The notes: a model not told the origin generated them from the sequence alone. 64,000 nt of DNA from Ruminococcus bovis (GCF_005601135.1 NZ_CP039381.1:2229941-2293940); one strand, 5' to 3'. Positions 53,140 through 62,560 are shown, numbered from the stretch's first letter. Numbers and translations are program-made.

Positions 53140-53933
53140 CTACTTTCACCTACCTTTTTATTTGTTCTGAAATAATTAATCAAAACAATTGAAATAACTA
53201 TTGCAAGAATAATAGTAGATAATGCCCACAAAGCGGTTTTAATATTTGTTTGAGCACCTTTTGTAGCATTTACTACATAGGTACTGATTGTATTAAAAGT
53301 AGCAGGTTTTGTGTATGTTGTAACAAAATAATCATCCAGTGAAAGTGTAATTGAAAGCATAAATCCTGAAACTATACCCGGCATAATCTGAGGAATTACA
53401 ACCTTAAATAATGCCTTTGATGGTGTTGCTCCTAAGTCTAGAGCTGCTTCATAAAGGTTATTGTCCATTTGCATAAGTTTAGGTACAACAGAAAGATATA
53501 CAAATGGTGCACATAAAGTTACTTGACCTATAACAAGTGGAATATATGTGCTTTTATCAATACCAAAAGCAACAATTAGCAAAATACAAATTGAAAAACC
53601 TGTAACTACATCTGCATTAACAACAGGAATTTGGTTAGCATTTCTGATAAATGCTTTTGGTAATCTTTTGGAATAAAACGCACCGATTGCACCACTAGTG
53701 CCTAATACAACTGCAAGTATAGCAACAACTAATGCAAGTACTAATGTATCTACAATCATTTCTAACAGTTCTTTTGTAGTAAACAAGGTTTCATAGTTAT
53801 GAAGTGAAAAACCTCTAATAGCACCGATTGTTGTAGAATCTGTAAAGCTATAAACTGCCAAAATAATAATCGGCAAGTATATTGCTAACAGTACAAGGAA
53901 TACCCAACTAGCTGAAAGTATCTTTTTTATCAT
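53136..53933 (-). CDS. potC: Polyamine ABC transporter permease PotC
   Basis: This 265-residue permease has six membrane segments and the EAA loop AALDLGATPSKALFKVVIPQIMPGI that contacts PotA. The N-terminal IIILAVYSFTDS is typical of PotC. It starts inside the potB stop (ATGA overlap) and ends inside the potD start, so the genes are coupled. Together with PotB it forms the channel. Confidence 0.95.
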   Translation of the reverse strand: MIKKILSASWVFLVLLAIYLPIIILAVYSFTDSTTIGAIRGFSLHNYETLFTTKELLEMIVDTLVLALVVAILAVVLGTSGAIGAFYSKRLPKAFIRNANQIPVVNADVVTGFSICILLIVAFGIDKSTYIPLVIGQVTLCAPFVYLSVVPKLMQMDNNLYEAALDLGATPSKALFKVVIPQIMPGIVSGFMLSITLSLDDYFVTTYTKPATFNTISTYVVNATKGAQTNIKTALWALSTIILAIVISIVLINYFRTNKKVGESR

Positions 53934-54721
53934 AGAGAAGCACCTCTGCTTTCTCCAACACCATCACCAAGTCTGTTGGTAAATATAGTCACAATAAAGA
54001 TAATAACAAGAAGTACAATAGAAATCATTGAACCATTGTGCCAATCATAGGCGTTAAAGTAACTACCGATTAAACTACCCATAATATATGTGCTATTGTA
54101 CAGCATATCAAGTACAACATAGTTTGTCATTACAGGTAAGAATACCATAGTAACACCACTGATAATACCCGGCATTGAAAGTGGTAATGTTACCTTTAAG
54201 AAAGTAATTCTATTGTTAGCACCTAGGTCATTAGATGCCTCAAGGAGTTTCTTATCTATCTTTTCAATTGTTGTATATAAAGGTAAAATCATAAAAGGTA
54301 AGAAGTCATATGTCATACCGATTATAGTATTTAAAAATGGATGGAAAGCTAGGTTACCCTCTATTGCAGTTAAAATTTCTTTTAATGCTGTAATTCTTAA
54401 TGTGAAGTTAATCCACATAGGCATAATAAAAAGCATCAAAAGAACTGATTTCCTTTTTAACTTAGAATTGGCAAGTATAAGTGCTACAGGATAAGCAATT
54501 AATAAACATACTGCTGTAGTAACTAAAGCAGTAAACATACTATAAAGTAAAGTACCTATAGTGTTACTGTCAGTAAAGAAATCTGTAAAATTAGAAAGTG
54601 TAAACTGACCCTCACCATTAGTTAAAGCATAATAAATAATTACAAGCAAAGGTGCAATAACAAACAAAACAAGAAACAATCCGTATGGAATACAGAGTTG
54701 TTTACGAGAAAACTTAAACAT
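53930..54721 (-). CDS. potB: Polyamine ABC transporter permease PotB
   Basis: This 263-residue permease has six membrane segments and the EAA loop EASNDLGANNRITFLKVTLPLSMPGI. The first segment is preceded by basic residues (KFSRKQLCIPYGL). It lies 21 bp after potA with GGAGG before the start. Confidence 0.95.
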   Translation of the reverse strand: MFKFSRKQLCIPYGLFLVLFVIAPLLVIIYYALTNGEGQFTLSNFTDFFTDSNTIGTLLYSMFTALVTTAVCLLIAYPVALILANSKLKRKSVLLMLFIMPMWINFTLRITALKEILTAIEGNLAFHPFLNTIIGMTYDFLPFMILPLYTTIEKIDKKLLEASNDLGANNRITFLKVTLPLSMPGIISGVTMVFLPVMTNYVVLDMLYNSTYIMGSLIGSYFNAYDWHNGSMISIVLLVIIFIVTIFTNRLGDGVGESRGASL

Positions 54722-54742
54722 TTTTCAACCTCCAAATGATGA

Positions 54743-56239
54743 TTACTTTAATTTCAATGTAATATTTTCTTTAGGAATAATCAGACTGACAAAGTCATTT
54801 TCATTCCACAAGTCTTCATCATCAAATATGAAGTCATATTCGTTTTCTGTTCTAACAATATACTGATAGTGGTCACCTTTATAAATAAGTGAAATAATAT
54901 TACCGGTAGTACCACCCTTATCAGCATCATCACTCATTTCAATTGAACCAAATACAGGGATAGAAACTGAAACTTCTTTGCCTACTACATCAATTTCATT
55001 ACCCATTTCATCAACAAGCACATCATCAACATACTTGGAATTTGGATAAAGCTGAGTAAGGTCACATTCAAATTCACCATCAGCAAATTCAACTGTATTG
55101 TGCTTTGTGATAACACCCTCAAAGTCATTAGTAGTAAGGTTATTTTCAATCAAATGAATACTATCAGGATCAATATCAATAGAAATTGTGTCACCTACAA
55201 CTGCATTGTAAATTGAATGGATAACAATTTCATTATCACCTGAAAGAACTGTAATTTCATAATGAACACCTTTAAATACAACAGAGTCAACTACAACATC
55301 CATCATACCCTCACCCTTAGGTTTCATTACAATATCTTCAGGTCTAACAACTACCTCAACCTTAGTTCCAATATGGAAGTCATCAACACAAGTAAATGTA
55401 TGGTCACAAAACTGTACTTGTAACTTATCGGTAACTTTACCATTGAAAATATTACTTTCACCGATAAAGTCAGCTACAAATGCATTCTTTGGTTCGTTAT
55501 AAATTTCTTCCGGTGTACCAATCTGCTGAATTACACCATCCGACATAACAACAATTTTATCAGACATTGTAAGTGCCTCTTCTTGGTCATGAGTTACATA
55601 TATAAAAGTAATTCCAAGTCTTTCATGCATTGCCTTTAATTCAATCTGCATTTCTTTACGCATCTTAAGGTCCAATGCACCTAAAGGTTCATCAAGTAAA
55701 AGAATCTGAGGTTCATTTACAATAGCTCTTGCAATAGCAATTCTCTGTTGCTGACCACCAGACAAAGTATCTACAGAACGCTTTTCAAAACCCTCAAGGT
55801 CAACTATCTCTAAGGCTCTCTTAACCTTTTTATCAATTTCCTTCTTAGAAAGCTTTTCTTTACGAGTGATAATCTTGCCATTATCTTTCTTGTAAGTAAC
55901 TTCATTAGTTTTTAGCTTTAAGCCAAAAGCAATGTTATCATATATATTAAGATGTGGGAAAAGTGCATATCTCTGAAACACAGTATTGATAGGTCTTTCA
56001 TATGGAGGAAGATTACTTATGTCCTCACCTTTTAAAGTGATCTGACCCTCAGTAGGAATTTCAAAACCTGCAATCATTCTTAGTGTAGTTGTTTTACCAC
56101 AACCTGATGGTCCAAGAAAGGTTACAAACTCACCTTTCTTAACTTCCAAATTAAAATCCTCAACAACCACAACATCATCAAAAGATTTTCCAACATTTTT
56201 AAGTTCAATAATATTCATTGAATTAGATACCTTAGACAT
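54743..56239 (-). CDS. potA: Polyamine ABC transporter ATPase PotA, extended form
   Basis: Starting at ATG 56239 (MSKVSNSMNIIELKNV), with AAGGAGG upstream, gives 498 residues. Walker A is FLGPSGCGKTTTLR, Q-loop region VFQRYALFPHLN, signature LSGGQQQRIAIARAI, Walker B ILLLDEPLGALD, H-loop YVTHDQEEA. A 20-residue Lys-rich insert follows KLKTNEVTYKKDNGK. After the normal TOBE domain (about 270-365) there are about 130 extra residues that look like a second, interrupted TOBE module, which is not usual in PotA (about 370). First gene of potABCD. Confidence 0.93.
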   Translation of the reverse strand: MSKVSNSMNIIELKNVGKSFDDVVVVEDFNLEVKKGEFVTFLGPSGCGKTTTLRMIAGFEIPTEGQITLKGEDISNLPPYERPINTVFQRYALFPHLNIYDNIAFGLKLKTNEVTYKKDNGKIITRKEKLSKKEIDKKVKRALEIVDLEGFEKRSVDTLSGGQQQRIAIARAIVNEPQILLLDEPLGALDLKMRKEMQIELKAMHERLGITFIYVTHDQEEALTMSDKIVVMSDGVIQQIGTPEEIYNEPKNAFVADFIGESNIFNGKVTDKLQVQFCDHTFTCVDDFHIGTKVEVVVRPEDIVMKPKGEGMMDVVVDSVVFKGVHYEITVLSGDNEIVIHSIYNAVVGDTISIDIDPDSIHLIENNLTTNDFEGVITKHNTVEFADGEFECDLTQLYPNSKYVDDVLVDEMGNEIDVVGKEVSVSIPVFGSIEMSDDADKGGTTGNIISLIYKGDHYQYIVRTENEYDFIFDDEDLWNENDFVSLIIPKENITLKLK

Positions 56240-56270
56240 AACAACCTCCTTATTTATTACCCGTCTAAAA

Positions 56271-56294
56271 AAACAGAGGAAAACTCCTCTGTTT
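56271..56294 (-). promoter_or_regulatory. Hairpin at the very start of the potA transcript
   Basis: AAACAGAGGA and TCCTCTGTTT perfect arms with a 4-base loop are followed on the minus strand by seven T residues. It lies within three bases of the predicted start of transcription, so the mRNA would begin with a stable hairpin that looks like a terminator. Confidence 0.7.
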
Positions 56295-56303
56295 ACATTT
56301 AAA

Positions 56304-56332
56304 ATTATACACAAATTTTCACATATAGTCAA
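56304..56332 (-). promoter_or_regulatory. Promoter of potABCD
   Basis: On the minus strand TTGACT and TATAAT are separated by exactly 17 bp. Confidence 0.85.
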
Positions 56333-56372
56333 TGAATATAAAGGATTATTAATGTAAATTTAATATAAAAAT

Positions 56373-56397
56373 AAAAGTACAGAGAATACTCTGTGCT
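56373..56397 (-). terminator. Terminator of the FNT channel gene
   Basis: The arms AGTACAGAG and CTCTGTGCT flank a 4-base loop, with T-rich sequence following on the minus strand. Confidence 0.8.
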
Positions 56398-56421
56398 AAA
56401 AGGACAATATATGACAAGAAA

Positions 56422-57270
56422 TCAGGAATTTTTCTTATCCCAATTTCTAATATGTACGAAATAGAATACTGCACCAACAAGTAGCATACCACCAACAATA
56501 TTACCTAAAGTAACATAGATTAATTGGTCTGTACCTGCAAAGTGCTTTAAATTTTCACACTGCTGAGCAGTAATACCAAATAGCTCTTTAGCCTTTGCAA
56601 CATACTGTGGGTTAGTTGTTGCTAAAATACCTGAAGGTAAATAGAACATATTAGCAACACAGTGTTCAAATCCACAAACAACAAATAAACAAATTGGGAA
56701 AAATACTGCAAAAATTTTGCTAATTACTTCCTTAGCAACACTGGACATTAGGATTGCCAAACAAACAAGAATGTTACACAAAATACCACTAACAAAAGCA
56801 GTAGACGGAGCAAGTGAAGTCTTGCCAATTGCAACCTTAATTGTATAAGCACCTAGGCCACCACTTGATAGGTCAAACTGACCTGAATAGAAAATCAAAA
56901 AATCCATTATAAGCGCACCAAGTAAATTAGAGAAATACACAACAACAAGATTACGAATCATCTTAGATACTTTAATCTTCTTATCAAGTGCACCCATTAT
57001 CATCAAACAGTTACCGGTAAAAAGTTCGCTACCGGTAAACACAACAAGCATAAGACCTACAGGGAAAATCACACCGGCTAACATTTTTGCAACACCGGTA
57101 TTATCAATACCATGAACAACAACATTACTTGCTGCACCACCAAATGCAATAAATGCACCTGCCATCATACCCAAAATAAACATTTTTAGTAGTGGTAAAT
57201 TTGACTTTTTAACTCCGGCATTAATATTAATATCAGCCATTTCAGCTAACATATTTGAAGTTCTTCCCAA
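56422..57270 (-). CDS. Formate/nitrite transporter (FNT) family channel
   Basis: Starting at TTG 57270, with GGGGGAG at good spacing, gives 282 residues; ATG 57252 is an alternative. Six membrane segments are seen. FNT signatures are FGGAASNVVVHG, FTGSELFTGNCLMIMG, YFSNLLGALIMDFLIF and GFEHCVANMFYLPSG with the central His. Such channels release formate made by pyruvate-formate lyase, fitting a fermenter; nitrite or hydrosulfide are alternatives. Its neighbours give no hint. Confidence 0.93.
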   Translation of the reverse strand: MGRTSNMLAEMADININAGVKKSNLPLLKMFILGMMAGAFIAFGGAASNVVVHGIDNTGVAKMLAGVIFPVGLMLVVFTGSELFTGNCLMIMGALDKKIKVSKMIRNLVVVYFSNLLGALIMDFLIFYSGQFDLSSGGLGAYTIKVAIGKTSLAPSTAFVSGILCNILVCLAILMSSVAKEVISKIFAVFFPICLFVVCGFEHCVANMFYLPSGILATTNPQYVAKAKELFGITAQQCENLKHFAGTDQLIYVTLGNIVGGMLLVGAVFYFVHIRNWDKKNS

Positions 57271-57412
57271 AGTTTCTCCCCCATTTCAAATTGACATCAA
57301 GAATTATTTTATCATATATACACCTATTTAACAAGTAAAGTACATTATAAAAAATAATCATAACATATAGTCAATATTGATATAGAGAATTTCTATAAAA
57401 ATTATGTGATAA

Positions 57413-57550
57413 TCAATCAAATTCTAAATATTTAATATTAAGTTCACTTTCACTACCAACAATTGTTTCAATTTTAGATATAATTTCTTTGTAATTATCG
57501 GAATAAATAAAAATTTCAGTATGGCAAGTTGCTTGTAAAATCAAAATGAG
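57413..57550 (-). pseudogene. C-terminal fragment of an unknown, perhaps immunity, protein
   Basis: On the minus strand an open frame without start runs into a stop at 57413-57415, reading ILQATCHTEIFIYSDNYKEI then IVGSESELNIKYLEFD. It begins exactly where a copy of half of the terminator at 61118-61155 ends, so the upstream part was removed by recombination. It lies after the last RHS core of the array, where an immunity gene would be expected. Confidence 0.5.
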
Positions 57551-57576
57551 TAAGGGAGAATGAAATGATATGTTTA

Positions 57577-58125
57577 TTAATTGATATACATTACATCATT
57601 ATCATTTATTTGATTATTCTCACAATAAGCAAACATATTTGTGCTTAGAGGAGTGCCGGAGTTTGTATCTACATATGCTGTATCATCAGCATTAATAAAT
57701 CTACCGGTTTTTGAGTCATAGTATCTACTTTGGAGATAGTACAAACCTGTATCTGTATCATACACATAACCACGATAGCGGAATGGGTTAAAGTCTTTGA
57801 CATGGGCATAAGTTCCGTTTCCTGAGCTTGTTTCGTTCAGAATTTTACCCCAGGCATCGTAAGTGTATTCTACTAATACATTACCACTTTCATTTACAAT
57901 CTTTGTAATATCACCCTGTAGATTCTTTACATAATAATACATTGAGTCATTTATTGACATTGCCGTTACAGAGTTGTTGCTATCATAGTAGAAATATGCT
58001 ACTACTCCACCCTGCATCATTGCAATCAGGTTGTTGTTATCATCATAGTAGTAATATGTAGTGTAGTTGGAATCATCCTTGCGAGTTCTCAGACCATCTG
58101 CATTATACTTGAATGTAATTTATAG
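57577..58125 (-). pseudogene. RHS core fragment (type 1) with toxin domain lost
   Basis: The frame, open from about 58125, has YD-repeat text (KYNADGLRTRKDDSNY, YYDSNNSVTAMSINDSMY) and the RHS core end PFRYRGYVYDTDTGLYYLQS, then RFINADDTAYVDTNSGTPLS and MFAYCENN. It ends after only 12 more residues (QINDNDVMYIN), so there is no toxin. Upstream it is cut at foreign sequence (58126-58200) that carries GTTGTTTTTTGATGTA-type text of unknown origin. It is nearly identical to the cores at 61885 and 63420. Confidence 0.85.
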
Positions 58126-58201
58126 TATCACGGAACTATAGGGTTACTTCCCAACTTTACGCCAATACTGTGGCAGTTGTTTTTTGATGTATAAATCAAC
58201 A

Positions 58202-58708
58202 CTAAATATTAGACCTTTGTATATAGACCATATTTTCTTTATATGAATACCCAATAAAATAAAAATCCATTAATTCATTAATCTTAATGTCTTCATTAAT
58301 TCTAGATGTTCCAATATCATAAAGTATAAATCTTAAATCTTGATTAGGTATTATTTTACCATCTAGTCTACCACCAATTGGATTCATGTCAATATCAGTT
58401 TCGGAATCCCATAAAAAATTGTATATTTCACTATTTTGTTCTAAATAAGACCACCTGCTATCTATTGTACTATTAAACAACTTATTATCTTCTCTATTTA
58501 GTTCAATTATTTCAACAGTATCCCCGTCACCATGAAATCCTCCAACATCATCCGAAAAATATTTAATATTGTCAGCATTTACTTTTACATCAAGCACTTT
58601 ATTTACTTTTTTTATAAAGGAATATCCAGTTTCCTTATAAGGAAAACTACAAATTAAAACCATCACACTAACAATAATAATTGATATAAAAAATACTTTT
58701 TTGGACAC
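58202..58708 (-). CDS. Putative immunity protein with N-terminal membrane segment
   Basis: This 168-residue protein has an N-terminal signal-like or membrane segment (about 4-23) and a soluble domain outside the membrane (GGFHGDGDTVEIIELNRED, LRFILYDIGTSRI). It starts 6 bp after the RHS toxin at 58715 and reads the same way with AAGGTGAT upstream. Position directly after a toxin gene suggests immunity. No family is recognised with confidence. Confidence 0.65.
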   Translation of the reverse strand: MSKKVFFISIIIVSVMVLICSFPYKETGYSFIKKVNKVLDVKVNADNIKYFSDDVGGFHGDGDTVEIIELNREDNKLFNSTIDSRWSYLEQNSEIYNFLWDSETDIDMNPIGGRLDGKIIPNQDLRFILYDIGTSRINEDIKINELMDFYFIGYSYKENMVYIQRSNI

Positions 58709-58714
58709 CTCATA

Positions 58715-59590
58715 TCACCTTCTCGTATTGATAACAATAAATATTTTATAGGGTACAATTATACCTAAATTCTGGTCAGAAAATGCCATATTATTTCCAA
58801 TCTTTATCGGCCAATTACCCGAATAATTCTCAAGTTTAAAGTCATACGTATCTTTCAATACAGTTTGAAAATATCTACTACCATTTATCCAAATCTCGTT
58901 AACAGTTGCTTCTACATGGTGCAATGCGCCGAAAAGGTCTCCAGATTTGAATGTAATTTTACTTTTTTTGTTTACGACCCACTTATTCTTATATTTTTTC
59001 CGTATTGATCTAATAAAACCTTTATACTCATTTGTTTTTTTGATTATTTTCGTAATTTTATCGTGTGATGAATACAATAGTGATGAAGGTTTATCCTTCA
59101 AACTGTGTAACAGAAATTTCGCAGAAAACTCCCATCCGTACAACTTTAAGTAATGTGCAACATTATTCTTCCAAAATGCTCTCCCTGCATCTTTTTCCTC
59201 TTTTAGTAATCGTCCATCATAATCATAATTGTTTAAACAATTATTCTCACAATAAGCAAACATATTTGTGCTTAATGGAGTACCGGAATTTGTATCTACA
59301 TATGCAGTATCATCAGCATTTATAAATCTACCTGTAAACGGGTCATAATATCTAGTTTGAAGATAATAAAGAGTGGTATCTTCATCATAAACATAACCAC
59401 GATAACGAAGTGGATTTAATCTCCTTAATATTGGCTCGCCTTTCTCTTCAAGAATATTACCCCAAGAATCATATACATAACTTGCATAGCTAATACCGTC
59501 TTCATCAAGAATCTTTACTATATCACCTTACATAGTATAACATCTTACCGTTATAAGATATTGCCACCGGACTGTTCTCGGAATCATAAT
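58715..59590 (-). pseudogene. RHS core fragment (type 2) with unknown C-terminal toxin
   Basis: From 59524 down the frame reads DIVKILDEDGISYASYVYDS, then PLRYRGYVYDEDTTLYYLQT, RFINADDTAYVDTN and MFAYCENN, followed by about 170 toxin residues. Just upstream, a TAA and a small deletion (KNLQ missing between LYYV and GDIV) break the link with the remaining YD text at 59525-59590. The C-terminal region starts GRLLKEEKDAGRAFWKNNVA and has ALHHVEATVNEIWINGSRYF; no named toxin is recognised. Without a start region it would not be translated in the normal way: a silent cassette. Confidence 0.8.
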
Positions 59591-59664
59591 ATCAGCAATT
59601 AGATAATTATTACTATTATCTTACATTAAAGATTTTTTTAATGAATAGAATCATTTAAATAGTT

Positions 59665-60114
59665 CTATTTGTTTTTCTTAAAAATCAAGGTTTTCCCCTT
59701 GAGGTAGTTGTATTTCTTATTCTCAACTTTATCTATTTTAACAGTTAGTTTTCCCCATGAGTAATCATAAGAAGATGCAGAAGCATAACTTTTAAAATCA
59801 GTATATTTTTCACCATTTTCTGTGACTGTATAATATTTTCCTATATAAAAGCAATCGTACTCAACCATAACATCTACCTTATGATTGTTAATAGTTGCAT
59901 TTTTACATTGATCTCCACTAGCTTCAGGAAAATTTTTGCCGTAACTTGAAAATGAAAAATTATATTCCTTACAATACCAATTTTGTTTATATTCTTCATC
60001 ACTATCTAAATATGTATGCATATTATAATTTAAAAAACTAAAAAATACTGTTAATAAAATTAAAAAAGCAGAGCCAAAGATAATAACTTTAGTTGATGTT
60101 TTTAAATGCTTCAT
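59665..60114 (-). CDS. Putative immunity protein with N-terminal membrane segment
   Basis: Starting at ATG 60114 (MKHLKTSTKVIIFGS), with GAGGTAA upstream, gives 149 residues. There is one N-terminal membrane segment (about 9-30) and an extracytoplasmic domain (NWYCKEYNFSFSSYGKNFPE, VDVMVEYDCFYIGKYYTV). It starts 10 bp after the papain-like toxin stop. Context suggests immunity; family unknown. Confidence 0.65.
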   Translation of the reverse strand: MKHLKTSTKVIIFGSAFLILLTVFFSFLNYNMHTYLDSDEEYKQNWYCKEYNFSFSSYGKNFPEASGDQCKNATINNHKVDVMVEYDCFYIGKYYTVTENGEKYTDFKSYASASSYDYSWGKLTVKIDKVENKKYNYLKGKTLIFKKNK

Positions 60115-60124
60115 ATTTACCTCG

Positions 60125-61131
60125 TCAAAATGTAAAACCAATTATAAAATTGCTTTTTTGTTTTTTAGCAAAAGACTTAATATTGATTGGAGTTTTATCA
60201 GTACTATAAACATCTTTGTTATATGCATTGTACTTTTTGGATTTTTTATCATACTCAATGCAATAAGTATGAATACCATTATAAAAATGATCGTTCCAAA
60301 GTGAAATAATAGCAATTTTTGCTTTTTTAATTGACTTTATAAAACGATCAAAAGTTGACTCTCCTTGGTACATGTCTCTTTTTATCTTATGAAAATCAAA
60401 ATATCCTGCAATACTTAACGAGTTTGTACCCCAAAGCCCACCAAGCATATCCATATCATTCATTTCAGCCTCAAGCATAACTTGATAGAAATACTGAAAT
60501 TTTCCTAAACGCTTTAAAGTGTTATAGATCGCAATAAGTTCACAACCTACACTTGCAACCGTAGCATTATTAGATCCGTATTTTAAATTTTTAACTTTCT
60601 TGTTTTTTGTCCATAGATATACCCACTAAATCTACCTAGAGCAGACCGATTGTCTTTATATCTTTTTTTAAGTTTATTATATCTTGTACAAAATGCTTGC
60701 CATGCATCAGGATAGCCCTCATACATTTTCTTATGAGCATTGTAATAAGAACTCAGATTATGATACCATTGTCCAGTATAATCTACATTGTTTACAGGAT
60801 CATTTTCGCAATATGTATAAATATTATCACCTATTGCAGTACCTGAAGAACTGATAAAAGCAGTATTATCAGCATTTATAAATCTACCAGTAGTTGGGTC
60901 ATAATATCTAGTTTGAAGATAGTACATTGCAGTATCTTCATCATATACATAACCACGATAACGAAGTGGATTAATTGAAGATAGTTCATCTTCTGACTGT
61001 GACAGAATATTACCCCATGCGTTATATACATAACTAGCTTTTTCATTTCCATCTTCGTCAAGGATTTTTACTATGTCACCTTGCAAATTTTTTACATAGT
61101 AGAACATTTTTCCAAAATCTCCCCTACTCAA
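60125..61131 (-). pseudogene. RHS core fragment (type 2) with papain-like toxin, frameshifted
   Basis: From 61131 the frame reads MFYYVKNLQGDIVKILDEDG, PLRYRGYVYDEDTAMYYLQT and RFINADNTAFISSSGTAIGD, then GQWYHNLSSYYNAHKKMYEG. It stops at 60583-60585, but the toxin goes on in another frame: GSNNATVASVGCELIAIYNT, GLWGTNSLSIAGYF and YNGIHTYCIEYDKKSKKYNA. A Cys followed by an aliphatic helix and a later IHT-Y motif fit a papain-like/C39-like protease. One A missing in the A6 run near 60603-60608 would explain the shift. The core is cut at its 5' end by the terminator repeat at 61118-61155. Confidence 0.8.
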
Positions 61132-61155
61132 TTTTTAATGAGTAAGGGAGATTTG
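61118..61155. terminator. Terminator at an RHS cassette boundary
   Basis: AAATCTCCC-TACTCA and TGAGTA-GGGAGATTT arms flank an 8-base loop. It ends the immunity gene at 61288 and overlaps the start of the next core. Half of it recurs at 57546-57560. Confidence 0.8.
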
Positions 61156-61287
61156 TTTTGATTGTTACTACTGGACAATTAGACTATTATTTTAATAGTT
61201 TTGCACTAAGTTTCTAAATAATCATCACGCAATTTTCACTTGTTATTAATGAATTAATACGGTAACAATAAGTAACAATCTTGTATC

Positions 61288-61470
61288 TTATACAAAAAAA
61301 GTAATCAAATCCTCAATTTCAAAAAATAACATTAAAATTACCCATAAAAGACATAAAATAGTTTTCAGCAATTCATTTCTTATTTTAAATTTAGATAAGA
61401 AATCCAACATTAATGGTACAGTTAATATGCCTAATAAAATTAAAACCACTATATCAATCATATCAAACAT
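61288..61470 (-). CDS. Small membrane protein, putative immunity for the hydrophobic toxin
   Basis: This 60-residue protein has two membrane segments (about 5-24 and 34-56) and few polar residues. It starts 12 bp after the stop of the RHS toxin at 61483, with AAAGGG upstream. A small membrane immunity protein fits a membrane-active toxin. Bases 61156-61287 hold nothing recognisable. Confidence 0.65.
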   Translation of the reverse strand: MFDMIDIVVLILLGILTVPLMLDFLSKFKIRNELLKTILCLLWVILMLFFEIEDLITFFV

Positions 61471-61482
61471 AAAAAGCCCTTT

Positions 61483-62541
61483 CTATTTGTGAGTATGATG
61501 GAAGAATTGTTTCAAATGCCACAACCCACTAGGTAAGTCAAAAAGTATGCTTTTCACTCGAAGTGCTAGTGTAACTATCATTGCAACATTTATTACAACT
61601 CCCCACCATTGTCCAAAAGAAAAATAGAATATTGCTTTTCCAATGATAAGCCCAAGTGCCCAAGCAGTAAACGATCCAAGAGCAGATCTAACAAAACCTT
61701 TAGCAATTGCAGAAACAATTGCCGCCAAACCCTTTCCGATTTTATATATAGCCTTAGCTAAATGTACCCATCTAGATGAATATCCTGTAGGGTCAAAAAT
61801 ATTTATTGGATTATTACGACTATATGTCATCAAGTTAGTATCTAATACACTAACACTAAAAGGAGCTAACATTAACATATTTGTATCATCAGCATTGATA
61901 AATCTACCGGTTTTTGGGTCATAGTATCTACTTTGGAGATAATACAGACCTGTATCTGTATCATACACATAACCACGATAGCGGAATGGGTTAAAGTCTT
62001 TGACATGGGCATAAGTTCCGTTTCCTGAGCTTGTTTCGTTCAGAATTTTACCCCAGGCATCGTAAGTGTATTCTACTAATACATTACCACTTTCGTTTAC
62101 AATCTTTTTAATGTCGCCCTGCAAATTCTTTATGTAATAATACATTGTGTCATTGAGGGACATTGCTGTTACAGAGTTGTTGCTATCATAGTAGAAATAT
62201 GCTACTACTCCACCCTGCATCATTGCTATTAAATTGTTATTATCATCATAGTAATAGTAATAAGTGTAATCAGAATTATCCTTACGAGTTCTTAAGCCTT
62301 TGATATTGTACTTGTATGTTATTGTATCTTTGGAAGTTTTTACTTGAGAAAGTTGTCTTCCGTTCTTCCACTGCATTGTCATTCCGTTACGATACTTTAG
62401 TGGATTGCCTATTCCATCATATGTTATTGTTTCTCCGTTATATGATGTTAGTTTATCTTTCCATGTTGTATCGTAACCATATGTATTTGTTTTCTTTAAC
62501 GCATTGGTTGAACTGTTATAGATTTGTAATACTAAAAATAT
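61483..62541 (-). pseudogene. RHS core fragment (type 1) with hydrophobic C-terminal toxin
   Basis: The frame is open from about 62541 (after a TGA) and reads TYGYDTTWKDKLTSYNGE, NPLKYRNGMTMQWKNG, the type 1 core and RFINADDTNMLMLAPFS, then NPINIFDPTGYSSRW. The last 100 residues have two or three strong hydrophobic helices with glycine and alanine (GLAAIVSAIAKGF, FTAWALGLIIGKAIFYF, VVINVAMIVTLALRV) and end in a His-rich tail. This looks like a pore-forming toxin. The first start is ATG 62382, inside the core. The 5' end is cut near 62541, so it is a silent cassette. Confidence 0.8.
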
Positions 62542-62560
62542 TCAGCATAAATCAAGTAAG

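Noticed and set aside
57250..57270. Alternative ATG start for the FNT channel at 57252
   Set aside because: The GGGGGAG site is well spaced for the TTG at 57270, while the ATG would be about 24 bases away from it.
58126..58200. Insertion sequence end between the RHS fragment and the immunity gene
   Set aside because: The stretch is foreign to the RHS core but has no inverted repeat partner in the window; origin left open.
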